A stretch of DNA of 14,513 nucleotides, taken from an uncultured bacterium. GTDB lineage: Bacteria; Patescibacteriota; Gracilibacteria; Absconditabacterales; Absconditicoccaceae. This document shows, one piece after another, positions 1-9,004 of the stretch; the first letter of the stretch is position 1, and each line of letters begins with the position of its first letter. The notes beneath the pieces were generated by a model, which was given only the letters and a program-made list of their open reading frames with translations, did no database searches and had not been told where the DNA came from. The stretch is from NCBI GenBank assembly GCA_916049765.1, contig CAJZIX010000017.1, positions 1 through 14,513 on the forward strand, read 5' to 3'. A program made the position numbers and the translations under genes.

Positions 1-3000
1 GTGGATTGAAACAAGTTGTCTGGATCGTAGGATTGAAGATTTCTGTTTTTACTTGCTCTGTCTTTACTGGTTCATTCTTCACCGGTGTTTCTGGTTTCTT
101 CTGTTCAGTTGATGGAGTTGAAGTTGAAGAGCTTGATGATGAAGAGCTTGATGATGAAGTTGAACTATGTGAAATTCCTCCTCCTCAGCTATATCCTCCT
201 CATGATGATGGTACTGTTTCATCTATATCCTTTAAAGTAATTGTATATGTTCCTGTAGATGAAAGTCAGAGTTGATCTTTTACTTGAACTACTAATGTGT
301 ATCCACTTAATGTTTCATAGTCTAATGCTCCACTAACTTTAAGTTTATTAGCATCAATACTAAATACATTTCCTGTATTTCCTGAGATGATGGTATAGCT
401 TAAAGTATCTCCACTATTTGAATCTACTCCATTAAGAGTAAAAAATTCGGTTCCAATTGGAGTATTTTCATCAAGAGTTATAGATTCATCTCAAAGAGTC
501 GGAGCAACATTCAAGTTGAGTTTTCACAAAGAAACTCCTGTTATATTTCAGACTTTATCGTTAACTGAAAGACAAAGATACTTTTCATTTTGACTTCCAT
601 CAGAGAAGTCAAAGCTGAAACTAAATGGCTCATTAGCTCCTGCTAAAGGAATAAGTGAATCTATGGCAGTATAATCACTACAATTAGAATCAGTTGCTAC
701 TCCATAAGAAATAGTATTGGTATTTATTCCGGCTCATCATTCATCTTTTGTAGAAAATGAAACCTCTAATTTATCTGTTGTAGGATTAGCCTTTAGAATT
801 GAAATTGTTGGTTCTGTTTGATCTATAGTATATCCAGATTTCGTTAGGGAAGTACTATTTCCTGCTTTATCTATCGCTTCTAGAGTAAGTTCTCAATTAA
901 TAATACGATTTTCTGCAGTAAATTTACATTTCACAAAATTCTTTGACTCCTGAGTACAATTATTAACAAAACCATCATGATCTAAAGTGGTAGGAGTAAT
1001 AATTTTTACTGCATCTGTATCAATTCCCTGATCATCAGTAATAGTAATAATGAAAGGAATTTTTCCTCAAGTTAAAAGTGGTTCTGGCTGAATATCTATT
1101 GTTGGTTTTGTCGTGTCCTTTGTGAAGGATTGGCCATTTTGTCCTTCTGCTCAAGTGTTATCTGTTGCTTTTATGATAACGGTTCAAGACTTCGTAACAC
1201 GAGTAAATGTACAAATTACAGGCTTATCTTTTGAATTTCTCCAAGGAGAGCTTGTTCCATTACCTTTCTGAGAAGTACAGGTTCAAAGCTGAACTTGGGT
1301 TCAATCTGGATCTTCAATTTCAATCTTTGTTATAGGATTTTCACTTGGAGAATACACTGTAAAAGATCAGGTCATTTCTGTATTGCTCAGTGTAATATTT
1401 TCATCTGAAAACTCAATAATCGGAGGAAATTTGATAGTATTTATATCATAATTCCCTACTTTATCATAACATTTTACTTTCAGAGTATGAACGGCTTCTC
1501 AAGGTACAAGATCTATTTTTTCTCCAGCAGAATGTACTGGGAAATGAGAAATAGTTTTTTCCTTTCAATCGGAACCTGTATACAACACATCACAATATTC
1601 TGTTCCTGCTGCTCATTGATCATCAGGAAGCTTTGAAAGAAAAATAGTTGGTTTATCAATCTCAGTTCCATTATTGGTATCTATTTTAAGTTGTGCTAGT
1701 TTTGGAGCTCGAGTATCTATGAGATATCCACTGGCGTGTACAGAAGCTTCAATCTTTCTTCCTCACTCAACCGTTTTCGAAAATTTAATTCAGATTTTTC
1801 CATTTGGTCCTTCATGAGTAGAGGTAATTTTTACTGTACAATGTGCAACTTTATCATCTGAATCATCAAGCTTACAATCCAGAGGAGAGTGATCAACATT
1901 GGTCTTGGTCTGTGCTGAATCAATAGAGAATACCCCAGCATCTAGATCAGCTTGCGTCAATGGATACAAACTCTTAAAAGTAAACCTTGTATCCGTAATT
2001 TCTCCACTACTTTGCAATGTCGGTTGCGTGATTAGAAACTCTGGCTTACAGTCAAATCTATCTTGTCACCAAATATTCAAACCTTCAGAGATCAGTCTAT
2101 CTCTCAAATCAGCGAACGTACAATACGTAGACTGAACTCCAATATGTCTAAGCTTTGCAAAGTCCAAAATCCCTGCTTGATGTTTAGCATCTATAGCCTC
2201 CAAAAGCTTTTTATAATTTTCACTCGGATATCGATAGATACCTTTTATTTTTAATGCATCATCTTTAATAACGATACCTCAAAATTGACCATGATTAATT
2301 TGAGAGAAATCCCAATTTGAAATATCCTGAGTAAAACTTGAAGCTCTATTAAACATAAGCCACATACTAGTAACCTTGCTTGTATTCCAACTAGAAATAT
2401 CAGCGTTAAATTTTATAGCACCTGCAAACATTCAACCCATATTAGTCACATTACTCGTATCCCAGTTGCCTATTGCTTGGTTGAAATTTTCTGCATTACC
2501 AAACATTGAGGACATATTAGTAACCTTACTCGTATCCCAATTTCCTATCGGTTGATCAAATTTAGTGGCTCATGCAAACATATAATCCATACGAGTTACA
2601 TTACTCGTATTCCATTCTCCAATTGGTTGATTGAAATTCTCTGCTCCTTGAAACATATAACGCATGTTGGATACCTTATTAGTATTCCAATTCGAAATGT
2701 CTTGATTAAAATCTTTTGCCAATGCAAACATATAGCTCATATCAGTAACATTATTTGTATGTCGGCTTCCTATTGGCTGATTAAATTTTTTTGCTCATAA
2801 AAACATAGATCCCATATTAGTAACCTTACTCGTATTCCAATTCCCTATTGGTTGATTGAAATTTTCTGCTCCTTGAAACATAGTCCCCATGGTAGTAACA
2901 TTACTTGTATTCCAATTTCCTATTGGCTGATCAAACTTTGGGGCTCAATGAAACATCATAAACATATTAGTTACCTTACTCGTATCCCAATTTCCTATCG

Positions 3001-4087
3001 GTTGATTGAAATTTACAGCTCGGCGAAACATTGAATTCATATTAGTAACCTTACTCGTATCCCAGTTCCCTATTGGTTGATCAAAATCCCTGGCTACATG
3101 AAACATAAAGGACATATCTATTACTTTGCTCGTATTCCAGTTTCCTATTGGTTGATTAAAAACGGTTGCTCCATGAAAAGTTGAATACATATTGGTTACA
3201 TTACTTGTGTTCCAATTTCCTATTGGTTGGTTGAATTTATGAGCATAATAAAACATTGAAGCCATATTAGTAACCTTACTCGTATTCCAGTTGCCTATTG
3301 GTTGATTGAAGTTTTTTGCATTTCCAAACATACCAGCCATATTAGTTACTTCACTGGTGTTCCAAGTAGAAATATCTCCGTCAAATTGCTCTGCTCAGTT
3401 AAACATCGCATACATATTCTCAACTTTTGACACATCCCAACCAGAAAGATCCTGATTAAAGGTCTTCGCATTCCCAAATACTCATCTCATTTCCTTTACC
3501 TTGCTTGTATTCCAACTTCCTATTGGTTGATTAAAATTTGTTGCTCAATAAAACAGATAATCCATGGAAACAACATTGCTCGTATTCCAGCTTCCTATTG
3601 GTTGGTTAAAGCTTATTGCTCAATCAAACAGATGCTGCATCCTCTTTACATTACTCATATCCCAGTTGGAGATATCAGAGTTAAACTTGACTGCACCTTG
3701 AAACATACTCATTGTCGACCAAACATTACTCGTATACTGATTTGATGGGAAAATAATCTGACTTTTAAAGTCCTTAAATAAACCATCTGCATCATCAGGG
3801 AACCAAACATTTTGCTTAAATTCTACCTTAGCAATCTCCTCTGTTTTCAGACTAAGAGCATTCACCATAGTATTCCAGTTTGTCTTTACTATCTTTCCTG
3901 TCCCTGCTCAACGAGGCTGAACAGTCAAAGTCTGCGCACCCTGATCCCAAACTCCATCAACATTCGTTCACAGATCAAAAGTCTTACTTGCGACATTTAC
4001 CTGAGCAAAGCTAAACAAACTTCGCCCCCCCCCTAGGAAAACGAATCCTAGGAATGCAATTCCTAGCATCTTCCAGAATTTTTTCAT
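1..4087 (-). CDS. Giant secreted BspA-repeat / Ig-like / cadherin-like surface protein (3' end beyond window)
   Basis: At least 1362 codons are visible, with no TAA or TAG in frame; TGA is read as Gly. The ATG at 4085-4087 gives a signal peptide (MKKFWK, hydrophobic core to about residue 18, GGG at 19-21, cleavage probably near SFAQ). Residues ~119-593 are nineteen 25-residue units of the type MFxxAxxFNQPIGNWNTSKV, the BspA-like/DUF285 leucine-rich family of surface proteins. Next come a Cys-containing linker and Ig-like domains with motifs such as AIDKAGNST, VNDKVGNIT and ITDDQGID. Residues ~1196-1293 form a cadherin-like domain (LDENTPIG, LDYETLSGYTL, VKDQLGLSSTGTYTI). A Gly/Ser linker with eleven serines in a row and a Lys/Glu/Pro-rich stretch follow and run off the window. 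The architecture suggests an adhesin displayed on the cell surface. The ligand is unknown, and no anchor is visible because the C-terminus is missing. It lies 95 bp downstream of a secreted beta-propeller gene on the same strand. Confidence 0.88.
126..155. repeat. 15-bp tandem duplication in the serine-linker codons
   Basis: The 15-mer GAAGAGCTTGATGAT occurs twice back to back. On the coding (minus) strand it specifies five serines per copy, giving a run of eleven serines in the surface protein. The unit is a multiple of three, so copy-number change would alter linker length without shifting the frame. Confidence 0.85.
2310..3734 (-). repeat. Nineteen-unit 75-bp coding repeat array (BspA/DUF285 type)
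   Basis: On the plus strand, units start with TTCCA or TCCCA (occasionally altered) at 2310, 2385, 2460 and every 75 bp up to 3660, with no indel over about 1.4 kb. Each unit encodes 25 residues. Most carry the FNQPIGNWNTS motif. About six units (2310, 2385, 2685, 3360, 3435, 3660) are a divergent subtype with DIS or similar in place of QPIG. Nucleotide similarity between neighbouring units is high, which fits amplification by unequal recombination. These are coding repeats, not CRISPR: there are no unique spacers. Confidence 0.92.
4025..4033 (-). repeat. Nine-G homopolymer within the signal-peptide codons
   Basis: Nine consecutive C on the plus strand read as GGG GGG GGG on the coding strand, residues 19-21 of the surface protein. 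Working the frames out by hand, loss of one G brings a TAA in frame about ten codons after the tract begins, and gain of one G brings a TAG about eight codons in. Either slip would abolish the protein. Such tracts in surface-protein genes are classic slipped-strand contingency sites; function here is inferred. Confidence 0.8.
4050..4064. promoter_or_regulatory. Inverted repeat, copy 1 (inside the surface-protein 5' codons)
   Basis: AGGAATGCAATTCCT is a perfect inverted repeat around GCA; the arms extend to CTAGGAAT/ATTCCTAG at 4048-4066. It overlaps signal-peptide codons. A near copy with three extra bases lies about 78 bp upstream of the gene start. A paired operator is one reading; palindrome by codon choice is another. 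Confidence 0.35.
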
Positions 4088-4103
4088 TTTTATAATTTTT
4101 ATC

Positions 4104-4109
4104 AGTATA
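4104..4109 (-). promoter_or_regulatory. Possible -10 box (TATACT) for the surface-protein gene
   Basis: TATACT on the minus strand ends 16 bp before the ATG at 4087. No convincing -35 hexamer lies 16-18 bp upstream; that interval is occupied by the inverted repeat at 4127-4144. The gene may instead be cotranscribed from the beta-propeller gene. Confidence 0.3.
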
Positions 4110-4126
4110 AAAAAATAATGTACATC

Positions 4127-4144
4127 AGGAATGTAGCAATTCCT
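4127..4144. promoter_or_regulatory. Inverted repeat, copy 2 (upstream of the surface-protein gene)
   Basis: AGGAATGTAGCAATTCCT has 6-bp perfect arms and a 6-base centre. It equals copy 1 (4050-4064) with TAG inserted in the middle. It lies between the beta-propeller stop and the surface-protein start. As RNA it would form a small hairpin, with a T-run only about 11 nt further on, so it is a poor terminator and more likely a protein-binding site or chance. Confidence 0.35.
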
Positions 4145-4182
4145 TTTTATATTACAAGTGAAAATAAACTATGAAAGAGTTT

Positions 4183-5799
4183 TTACCATTTTAAAATTTT
4201 CATTTTTTCGGCTTGATTTGGCAAGAAAATATCAAGATAATTATCAATAATTGCATAACTAAATTCAGAGAAATTCTCCATATTTATTTTTTGAGTTGAT
4301 GTCCAAGGATATTTTCTTGCAAAAACTTCTTTAATTTTATATTGATTCTCATCAATAGAGAACCCCCTCAAGATCAGATTTTTTTCTTTAATTGTAGGTA
4401 AAAAGAGGATCTTTTTCTCACGATCCCAAAGAGAAGTTTCTAAAAGTTTCCCTCCTTGCTGATAAAAAAGGGTCTTTATCTTTTTTAGTTTTCATTGTTC
4501 TTCTTCAAAAGAAGAAAAGCTGATTTTCCCATCGTTTTCTTCTATTTCAAGAAAAGAAAACGGATTTTCATTTAGAAGGAATTTTTCTCATCATTCAAAA
4601 CTAAGTTCAGGACTGGCAGGTGAGCTTCCTTTTCCTAGATCTCTTGTTGCAAGGAGAGCTCCAGTTTCATGAGTAAAGAAAAGCATATCGCCAATCAGCT
4701 CTGCTCCATCAAAAGTCAGATTTCCACTTAATAATTCTTTACTTCCCACCTCAGAAAATTGAGCATCAAAATTAGTTACTTGATAACGGTTAAATTTCCC
4801 ACTAGATAAGGTCGTAATGATACTGCTTTTTGAGCCTCTTGGGAGAATACCATTATTGAGCAAAATTCCACTAAGAAGCGAAGATTTTTGATAATTGAGT
4901 TTCGGTTCAAGAGAAAATCTCTGAATAAGCGTCTGATTTTCACTATTATGTTGACTCGTATAGAGAAAATCTTGAGAAAATACTAAATCTTCAAAATTTC
5001 AGAAGAGCGTATAATGTTCCTTTTCCTGTGTCGGAATATTAAGGTCAACAACAAGAAAGCTCCAAGCTTTAGGCAATTTATCATCAAAAAAATATTTTAA
5101 TCCGCGACATACTTTTGATTTAGATCAAGTAAGCGGTAAGCCATAGGATAAACCTTGCTCTAATAAAGGGAAAAGCTCCGTTTCTGATACTTTATGTTTT
5201 ACGACATTTTCAAGGGTTGTTTTAGAAATATCATCAACTGAAATCAGATAAAATTTTTCGTTTTGTAAGTGAATTTTAGCAATCTTTCCAGTTTGTTTGA
5301 AAAGGTGAACAGGAGCGAGTTTAGCATTCGAAATTTCGTAAATCAGAAGTAAACTTTCATCTTTATTATTCACTTTCTGTGAAGCACTAATCAACAAGAG
5401 CTTCTCTCAAAAAAATTGTACAGAAACATCGTAAAAAGATTTTGGAAGTCTGATTTTTGCGATTTTTTTTACAGCGTTAAGGTTGATAAGTGAATTTCCT
5501 GGCTCTTTTGGTCATTGAACGATCGTAAGAATCTGATTTTTTTTGTCATAAAGAGGGATAAACGTAGTGCTGGTGCTATGAGTTTCTCAAGTATTAAAAA
5601 ATAAAGGATAAGTCTTTTTAATCTCATATTCTTCTTCTTGAAGAGCTTTGTATTTAAGAAGCTGTTTAATTTGTTTATTGAAATCTATACAAGAACTAAT
5701 TTCTTGTCGGTCATGATTCTTTCAAGAGTTTGCAAAAGTGGCAAGTGGACTTATTCCAATAAGCATTCCAATAAAGAAGAGTATTTTTTTATTCATCAT
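4183..5799 (-). CDS. Secreted beta-propeller domain protein (PF09826-like)
   Basis: This is a 538-residue protein with UGA read as Gly; TAA stop at 4183-4185. Two adjacent ATGs (5797-5799 and 5794-5796) could start it, and the choice hardly changes the protein. Residues 1-24 are a clear signal peptide (MNKKILFFIGMLIGISPLATFA), so it is exported. After it come a Cys-containing start (ISSCIDFNKQIKQLL) and repeated beta-strand blocks such as KIAKIHLQNEKFYLISVDD and EDLVFSQDFLYTSQ. The VCRGLKYFF block near residue 230, followed by AWSFLVVDLN, resembles the secreted C-terminal beta-propeller family PF09826. No catalytic residues are evident; a binding or structural role outside the membrane is inferred. 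The surface-protein gene follows after 95 bp on the same strand, so the two may be coexpressed. Confidence 0.75.
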
Positions 5800-5824
5800 C
5801 TCTCAGAAAAGATAAATTACCTTT

Positions 5825-5852
5825 ATGTTAAGGTTTCATTTCTTTTTTTCAA
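5825..5852 (-). promoter_or_regulatory. Candidate promoter for the beta-propeller gene
   Basis: On the minus strand, TTGAAA (5847-5852) and TAACAT (5825-5830) are separated by 16 bp. The -10 lies 25 bp before the start at 5799. The match is moderate, in a very AT-rich stretch where chance matches are common. Confidence 0.35.
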
Positions 5853-5914
5853 GAAAGATTGTATCTTTTATTATGAATGAGGATTTTAAATTAGGAGTAA
5901 TTTTTTTCAATATC

Positions 5915-5942
5915 TTGCTTTTTTAAAAAAAATTGATATAAT
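5915..5942 (+). promoter_or_regulatory. Promoter for the VirD4-like ATPase gene
   Basis: TTGCTT (5915-5920) and a perfect TATAAT (5937-5942) are 16 bp apart. TGA just before the -10 forms an extended -10 (TGATATAAT). The ATG follows 35 bp later. With the minus-strand promoter above it forms a divergent control region in the 178-bp gap between the two genes. Confidence 0.6.
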
Positions 5943-5977
5943 AAAAGTGTCTTATTTCAAAAACAAAAATCTGAGTA

Positions 5978-8881
5978 ATGTCACAAACACCAACATCAAA
6001 ATACTTGTATCTTCAAATCAAACCATTCAAGGACAATGAACTTTGAGTGGGGCATTGGGAAAAATTAATAAAAAATCTTATTTCTCTTAAATCTAAAAAA
6101 ATTAGCTTTCTTATCTGTGGAAATCGCAATGATATTCAGCTTTTTGTGAAATTGCCAAAAGATTTTCAAGTATATTTTCAAAATACTTTCTATACGACTT
6201 TTACCACTTCCGATCTTGTAAAGAGTGATCGTATTTGTTTAGCAGGGGAGAGGGTGTATCTTGGATTGATCAAGGAATCTTTTTTCTCTGGGAAAAAAAT
6301 GTCCGGAATCTTCAAAACTAAGGAGGAATTTACCAAAGATGGTTCCTATCTTGATCCAATGAGTGATATTTTCGCGGTTTTCCAAAATGTAGATAGAGAT
6401 TCACAGCTCAAGATTGCTTTTGAATACACTTTCAAGCTTGAGGAGGATGAATTGACTAAATTATTCAGTTTTTTTGGGAAAGTGTTTAGTTATCTTTGGC
6501 GAGGAGGGGAAAGAAAGAAAGAAGAGAGCTCTGAAAGCCCAAATCTTGAGCAAGATTTATTGATGAGTATCTGGTATAGTATTCAGACTAAAGATGTGTA
6601 TATAAAAGAGAATATTTCCTCTCTTCTCAACTCAGTTTTTGCACCTTTTTTAGCGAATGGAAGTTTTGTTAAAAAAGAAAAAGCTGAATGGATGCCAGTA
6701 AGTTTTTCTCAAGCGATCAATGTTTTTCATCTCCCAACAAAAATCAATTTTATTAAAGGTCTAGATTATACCGTTTATAGGAAATTACCTTATCCAACCA
6801 CGCTTCCTACGCCAGATAATACGCCAGCAAAGGAGCTTACCCTTCTTGGAGATACGGATTACAGAGGAGATAATATTAGATTTTGAATTCGTGAAGAAGA
6901 TAAATTTAGGCATATGTATATCGTAGGTAAGACCTGAACTGGGAAATCTACCTTCATCAATAATATGATTATTTCTGATATGAGAGCTGGAAATGGGCTT
7001 TGTCTGCTTGATCCACATGGAGAGCTCGTAGATGATTTGCTGGAATATATTCCTTCAAATCGCATCAATGATGTGATTCTTTTTGATGTTGGAGATGCGG
7101 AATATCCAATCGGATTCAACCTTTTGCAAGCCGATAATGAAGACGAAAAAAACAGAATCGCTTCTGGGGTTGTTTCCACTTTTCAGAAACTTTTTGACAA
7201 TTCCCGAGGTCCAAGACTGGAATATATTTTGAGAAATGTGGTTTTATCAGTGATTGACTATCCAAATGCAACCTTGATGCATATTTTGAGAGTTTTGACC
7301 GATAAAGAATTTCGTGAAGAGGTGATTTCCCATATCAAAGATTCAGTATTATTAAAATTTTGGAATAACGAATTTAATAAATGGCAAGACAAACAGAGAG
7401 AAGAAGCGGTAGGACCGATCACCAATAAAGTCGGACAGTTCCTCTCTTCTCGCCTTGTCAGGAATATTTTTGGACAACCAAGAACGAAACTCAGCATTAG
7501 AAAAGCGATGGACGAAGGGAAAATTATCCTCGTAAATCTTTCAAAAGGAAAAATTGGTGAAGATAATGCCAATATGATTGGTTCACTCTTGGTAACAAAA
7601 ATCCAGATTGATGCGATGGGAAGAGCCGATATGGCAAAAAACTTGAGAAAGCCGTTTTACCTTTATATTGATGAGTTTCAGAACTTTGCGACCAAATCCT
7701 TCGCGACGATTCTTTCAGAAGCGAGAAAGTATAAACTCTCTCTGATTGTAGCCAACCAATATACCTCTCAGCTTGATGAAACGATCAAAGATGCGATTTT
7801 TGGAAATGTAGGAACGATCTTCTCTTTTACCCTTGGATATGACGATGCTTCCGTGATGACCTCACAGTTTAAAGAGATGGTCAGTACGAATGATCTGATT
7901 TCTCTTCCGAAGTTTACCGCATATACAAGACTGATGGTAGATGGAATCTCCTCAGATCCGTTTAGTATGAAAACTTTACCTCCTTTTACTTCTGAAGGAG
8001 ATGTAGAATATATTGAAAAAATTAGGAATCAATCTCGTCAAAGGTATGCAATGGAGAGAGAACAACTTGAAACTTTAATGAATGCTTGGAGTAAAAAATC
8101 TTTTTCAGCACAGGAAAAAGTTGCAGAACAAGCAAAATATGAGGGGCTTGGTCTTTCTGTGAAAGAAGCAAAAAATCTGCAAGATTTCCAGGTTCAGCAA
8201 AATAGCAAACGGTTTTCAGAAGTAAAGATCAGTGATTGTCCAGCTGATGCGATGATCGTAGATACTGAACAAGGAAATCACAAAATGATACGATACACTC
8301 AGCCACAAGGACTTGAGGAAGTTGCGACTCTACAAGTTCAAAAGGGGAAAGTAGTTAAACTTGATGGAAAGACTCAGCTTTCTTTCTTTGTGAGTATTTG
8401 GCAGCATAAAACGAAAAAATGCGATAATAAAAAGCCACTTACCATTTGGATTGGGACAAAAAAAGAAGTAGAAGAACAATTGAAAGAGATTTATCAAAAA
8501 GCTGGTTTAAATCCAGATACTACTGATTTTCTTAAACTGGTTCCTAATATTGAACTCATTGAATCACAACAGACACAAACTAAAGAGAAGAAAAATCAGA
8601 CTTTTAAACCAAATATTCCTAAAGATAAATCCCCTCAATGATTCTCAACGAAAGACATCCAGCTTGGCAATGAATATGAAGGGTATGTAAAACTTATGTA
8701 TAATTATGGAATGTTTATTACTGTAAAAGGAGTAGAAGGTTTACTTCACAAAAAGCAAATCGTCGTTCCTGAAGGTGTAGATTGGAAAAGGTACTATAAT
8801 ATCGGTGATAAGATTAGAGTAAAAGCTTATCAATTCAAAGATATTGATGGAGAGAAAAGAGTCGTTTGGACTCAGATGTAA
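5978..8881 (+). CDS. VirD4/TraG-like type IV secretion coupling ATPase with C-terminal S1 RNA-binding domain
   Basis: This is a 967-residue protein with at least four in-frame TGA as Gly (6044, 6884, 6935, 8639); ATG at 5978, TAA at 8879. Residues 1-~300 resemble the N-terminal domain of CPR VirD4-like proteins (HWEKLIKNLISL, LFVKLPKDFQ, later WMPVSFSQAINVFHLPT). No N-terminal membrane helices are seen, unlike classical VirD4. Walker A is GKTGTGKST (317-325), followed by LLDPHGELVDDLL. Walker B is LYIDEFQNF (D565/E566), followed by SEARKYKLSLIVANQYTSQL, the TraG/TraD-type signature. Residues ~750-870 are an unrecognised region. Residues ~895-967 match an S1 fold (LGNEYEGYVKLMYNYGMFITV, GVEGLLHKKQI, NIGDKIRVKAYQFKD). 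The family moves nucleic acid or protein substrates using ATP; the S1 tail suggests contact with RNA or single-stranded nucleic acid. No other type IV secretion gene is nearby, so the partner machinery is unknown. Confidence 0.87.
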
Positions 8882-8909
8882 TCTAAAAATATTTTAATCT
8901 GATAAGGAG

Positions 8910-8940
8910 TCCTTGAGCTACTCAGCTTGAGGATTTTTTT
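8910..8940 (+). terminator. Rho-independent terminator of the VirD4-like gene
   Basis: TCCTTGAGCT (8910-8919) pairs with AGCTTGAGGA (8924-8933) in a 10-bp stem with two G-T wobbles and a 4-base loop. Seven T follow (8934-8940). It starts 29 bp after the stop codon. Confidence 0.85.
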
Positions 8941-8960
8941 GAGTCAGATTTTTGATTTAT

Positions 8961-8982
8961 AAAAAAACTCTCATGAGGAGAG
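8961..8982 (-). terminator. Terminator of the minus-strand helical-repeat gene
   Basis: Read on the minus strand, CTCTC and GAGAG (plus 8978-8982 and 8968-8972) form a 5-bp stem with a 5-base loop, followed by seven T (plus 8961-8967). It sits 23 bp beyond the stop at 9005 and faces the plus-strand terminator. A second A7 run at 8984-8990 makes it partly symmetrical. Confidence 0.55.
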
Positions 8983-9004
8983 GAAAAAAAGAAATATCTT
9001 ATTT

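Noticed and set aside
2310..3734. CRISPR array or non-coding satellite
   Set aside because: The 75-bp units are contiguous, have no unique spacers, and encode a continuous known repeat motif.
2552..4036. Several plus-strand open frames across the repeat array and 5' end of the surface-protein gene
   Set aside because: They run antisense to the BspA array, mirror its 75-bp period, and are low-complexity translations of the repeat. The minus frame has a signal peptide and recognisable domains.
5638..5880. Plus-strand open frame of 80 codons
   Set aside because: It overlaps the 5' part of the beta-propeller gene on the opposite strand and its promoter region; its product shows no domain.
6785..7572. 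Minus-strand open frames opposite the VirD4-like gene
   Set aside because: They are antisense to highly conserved ATPase codons and encode no recognisable motif.
5978..8881. A full conjugation or type IV secretion locus around the VirD4-like ATPase
   Set aside because: No relaxase, VirB4, VirB6 or pilin gene is present in the window; its neighbours are unrelated.
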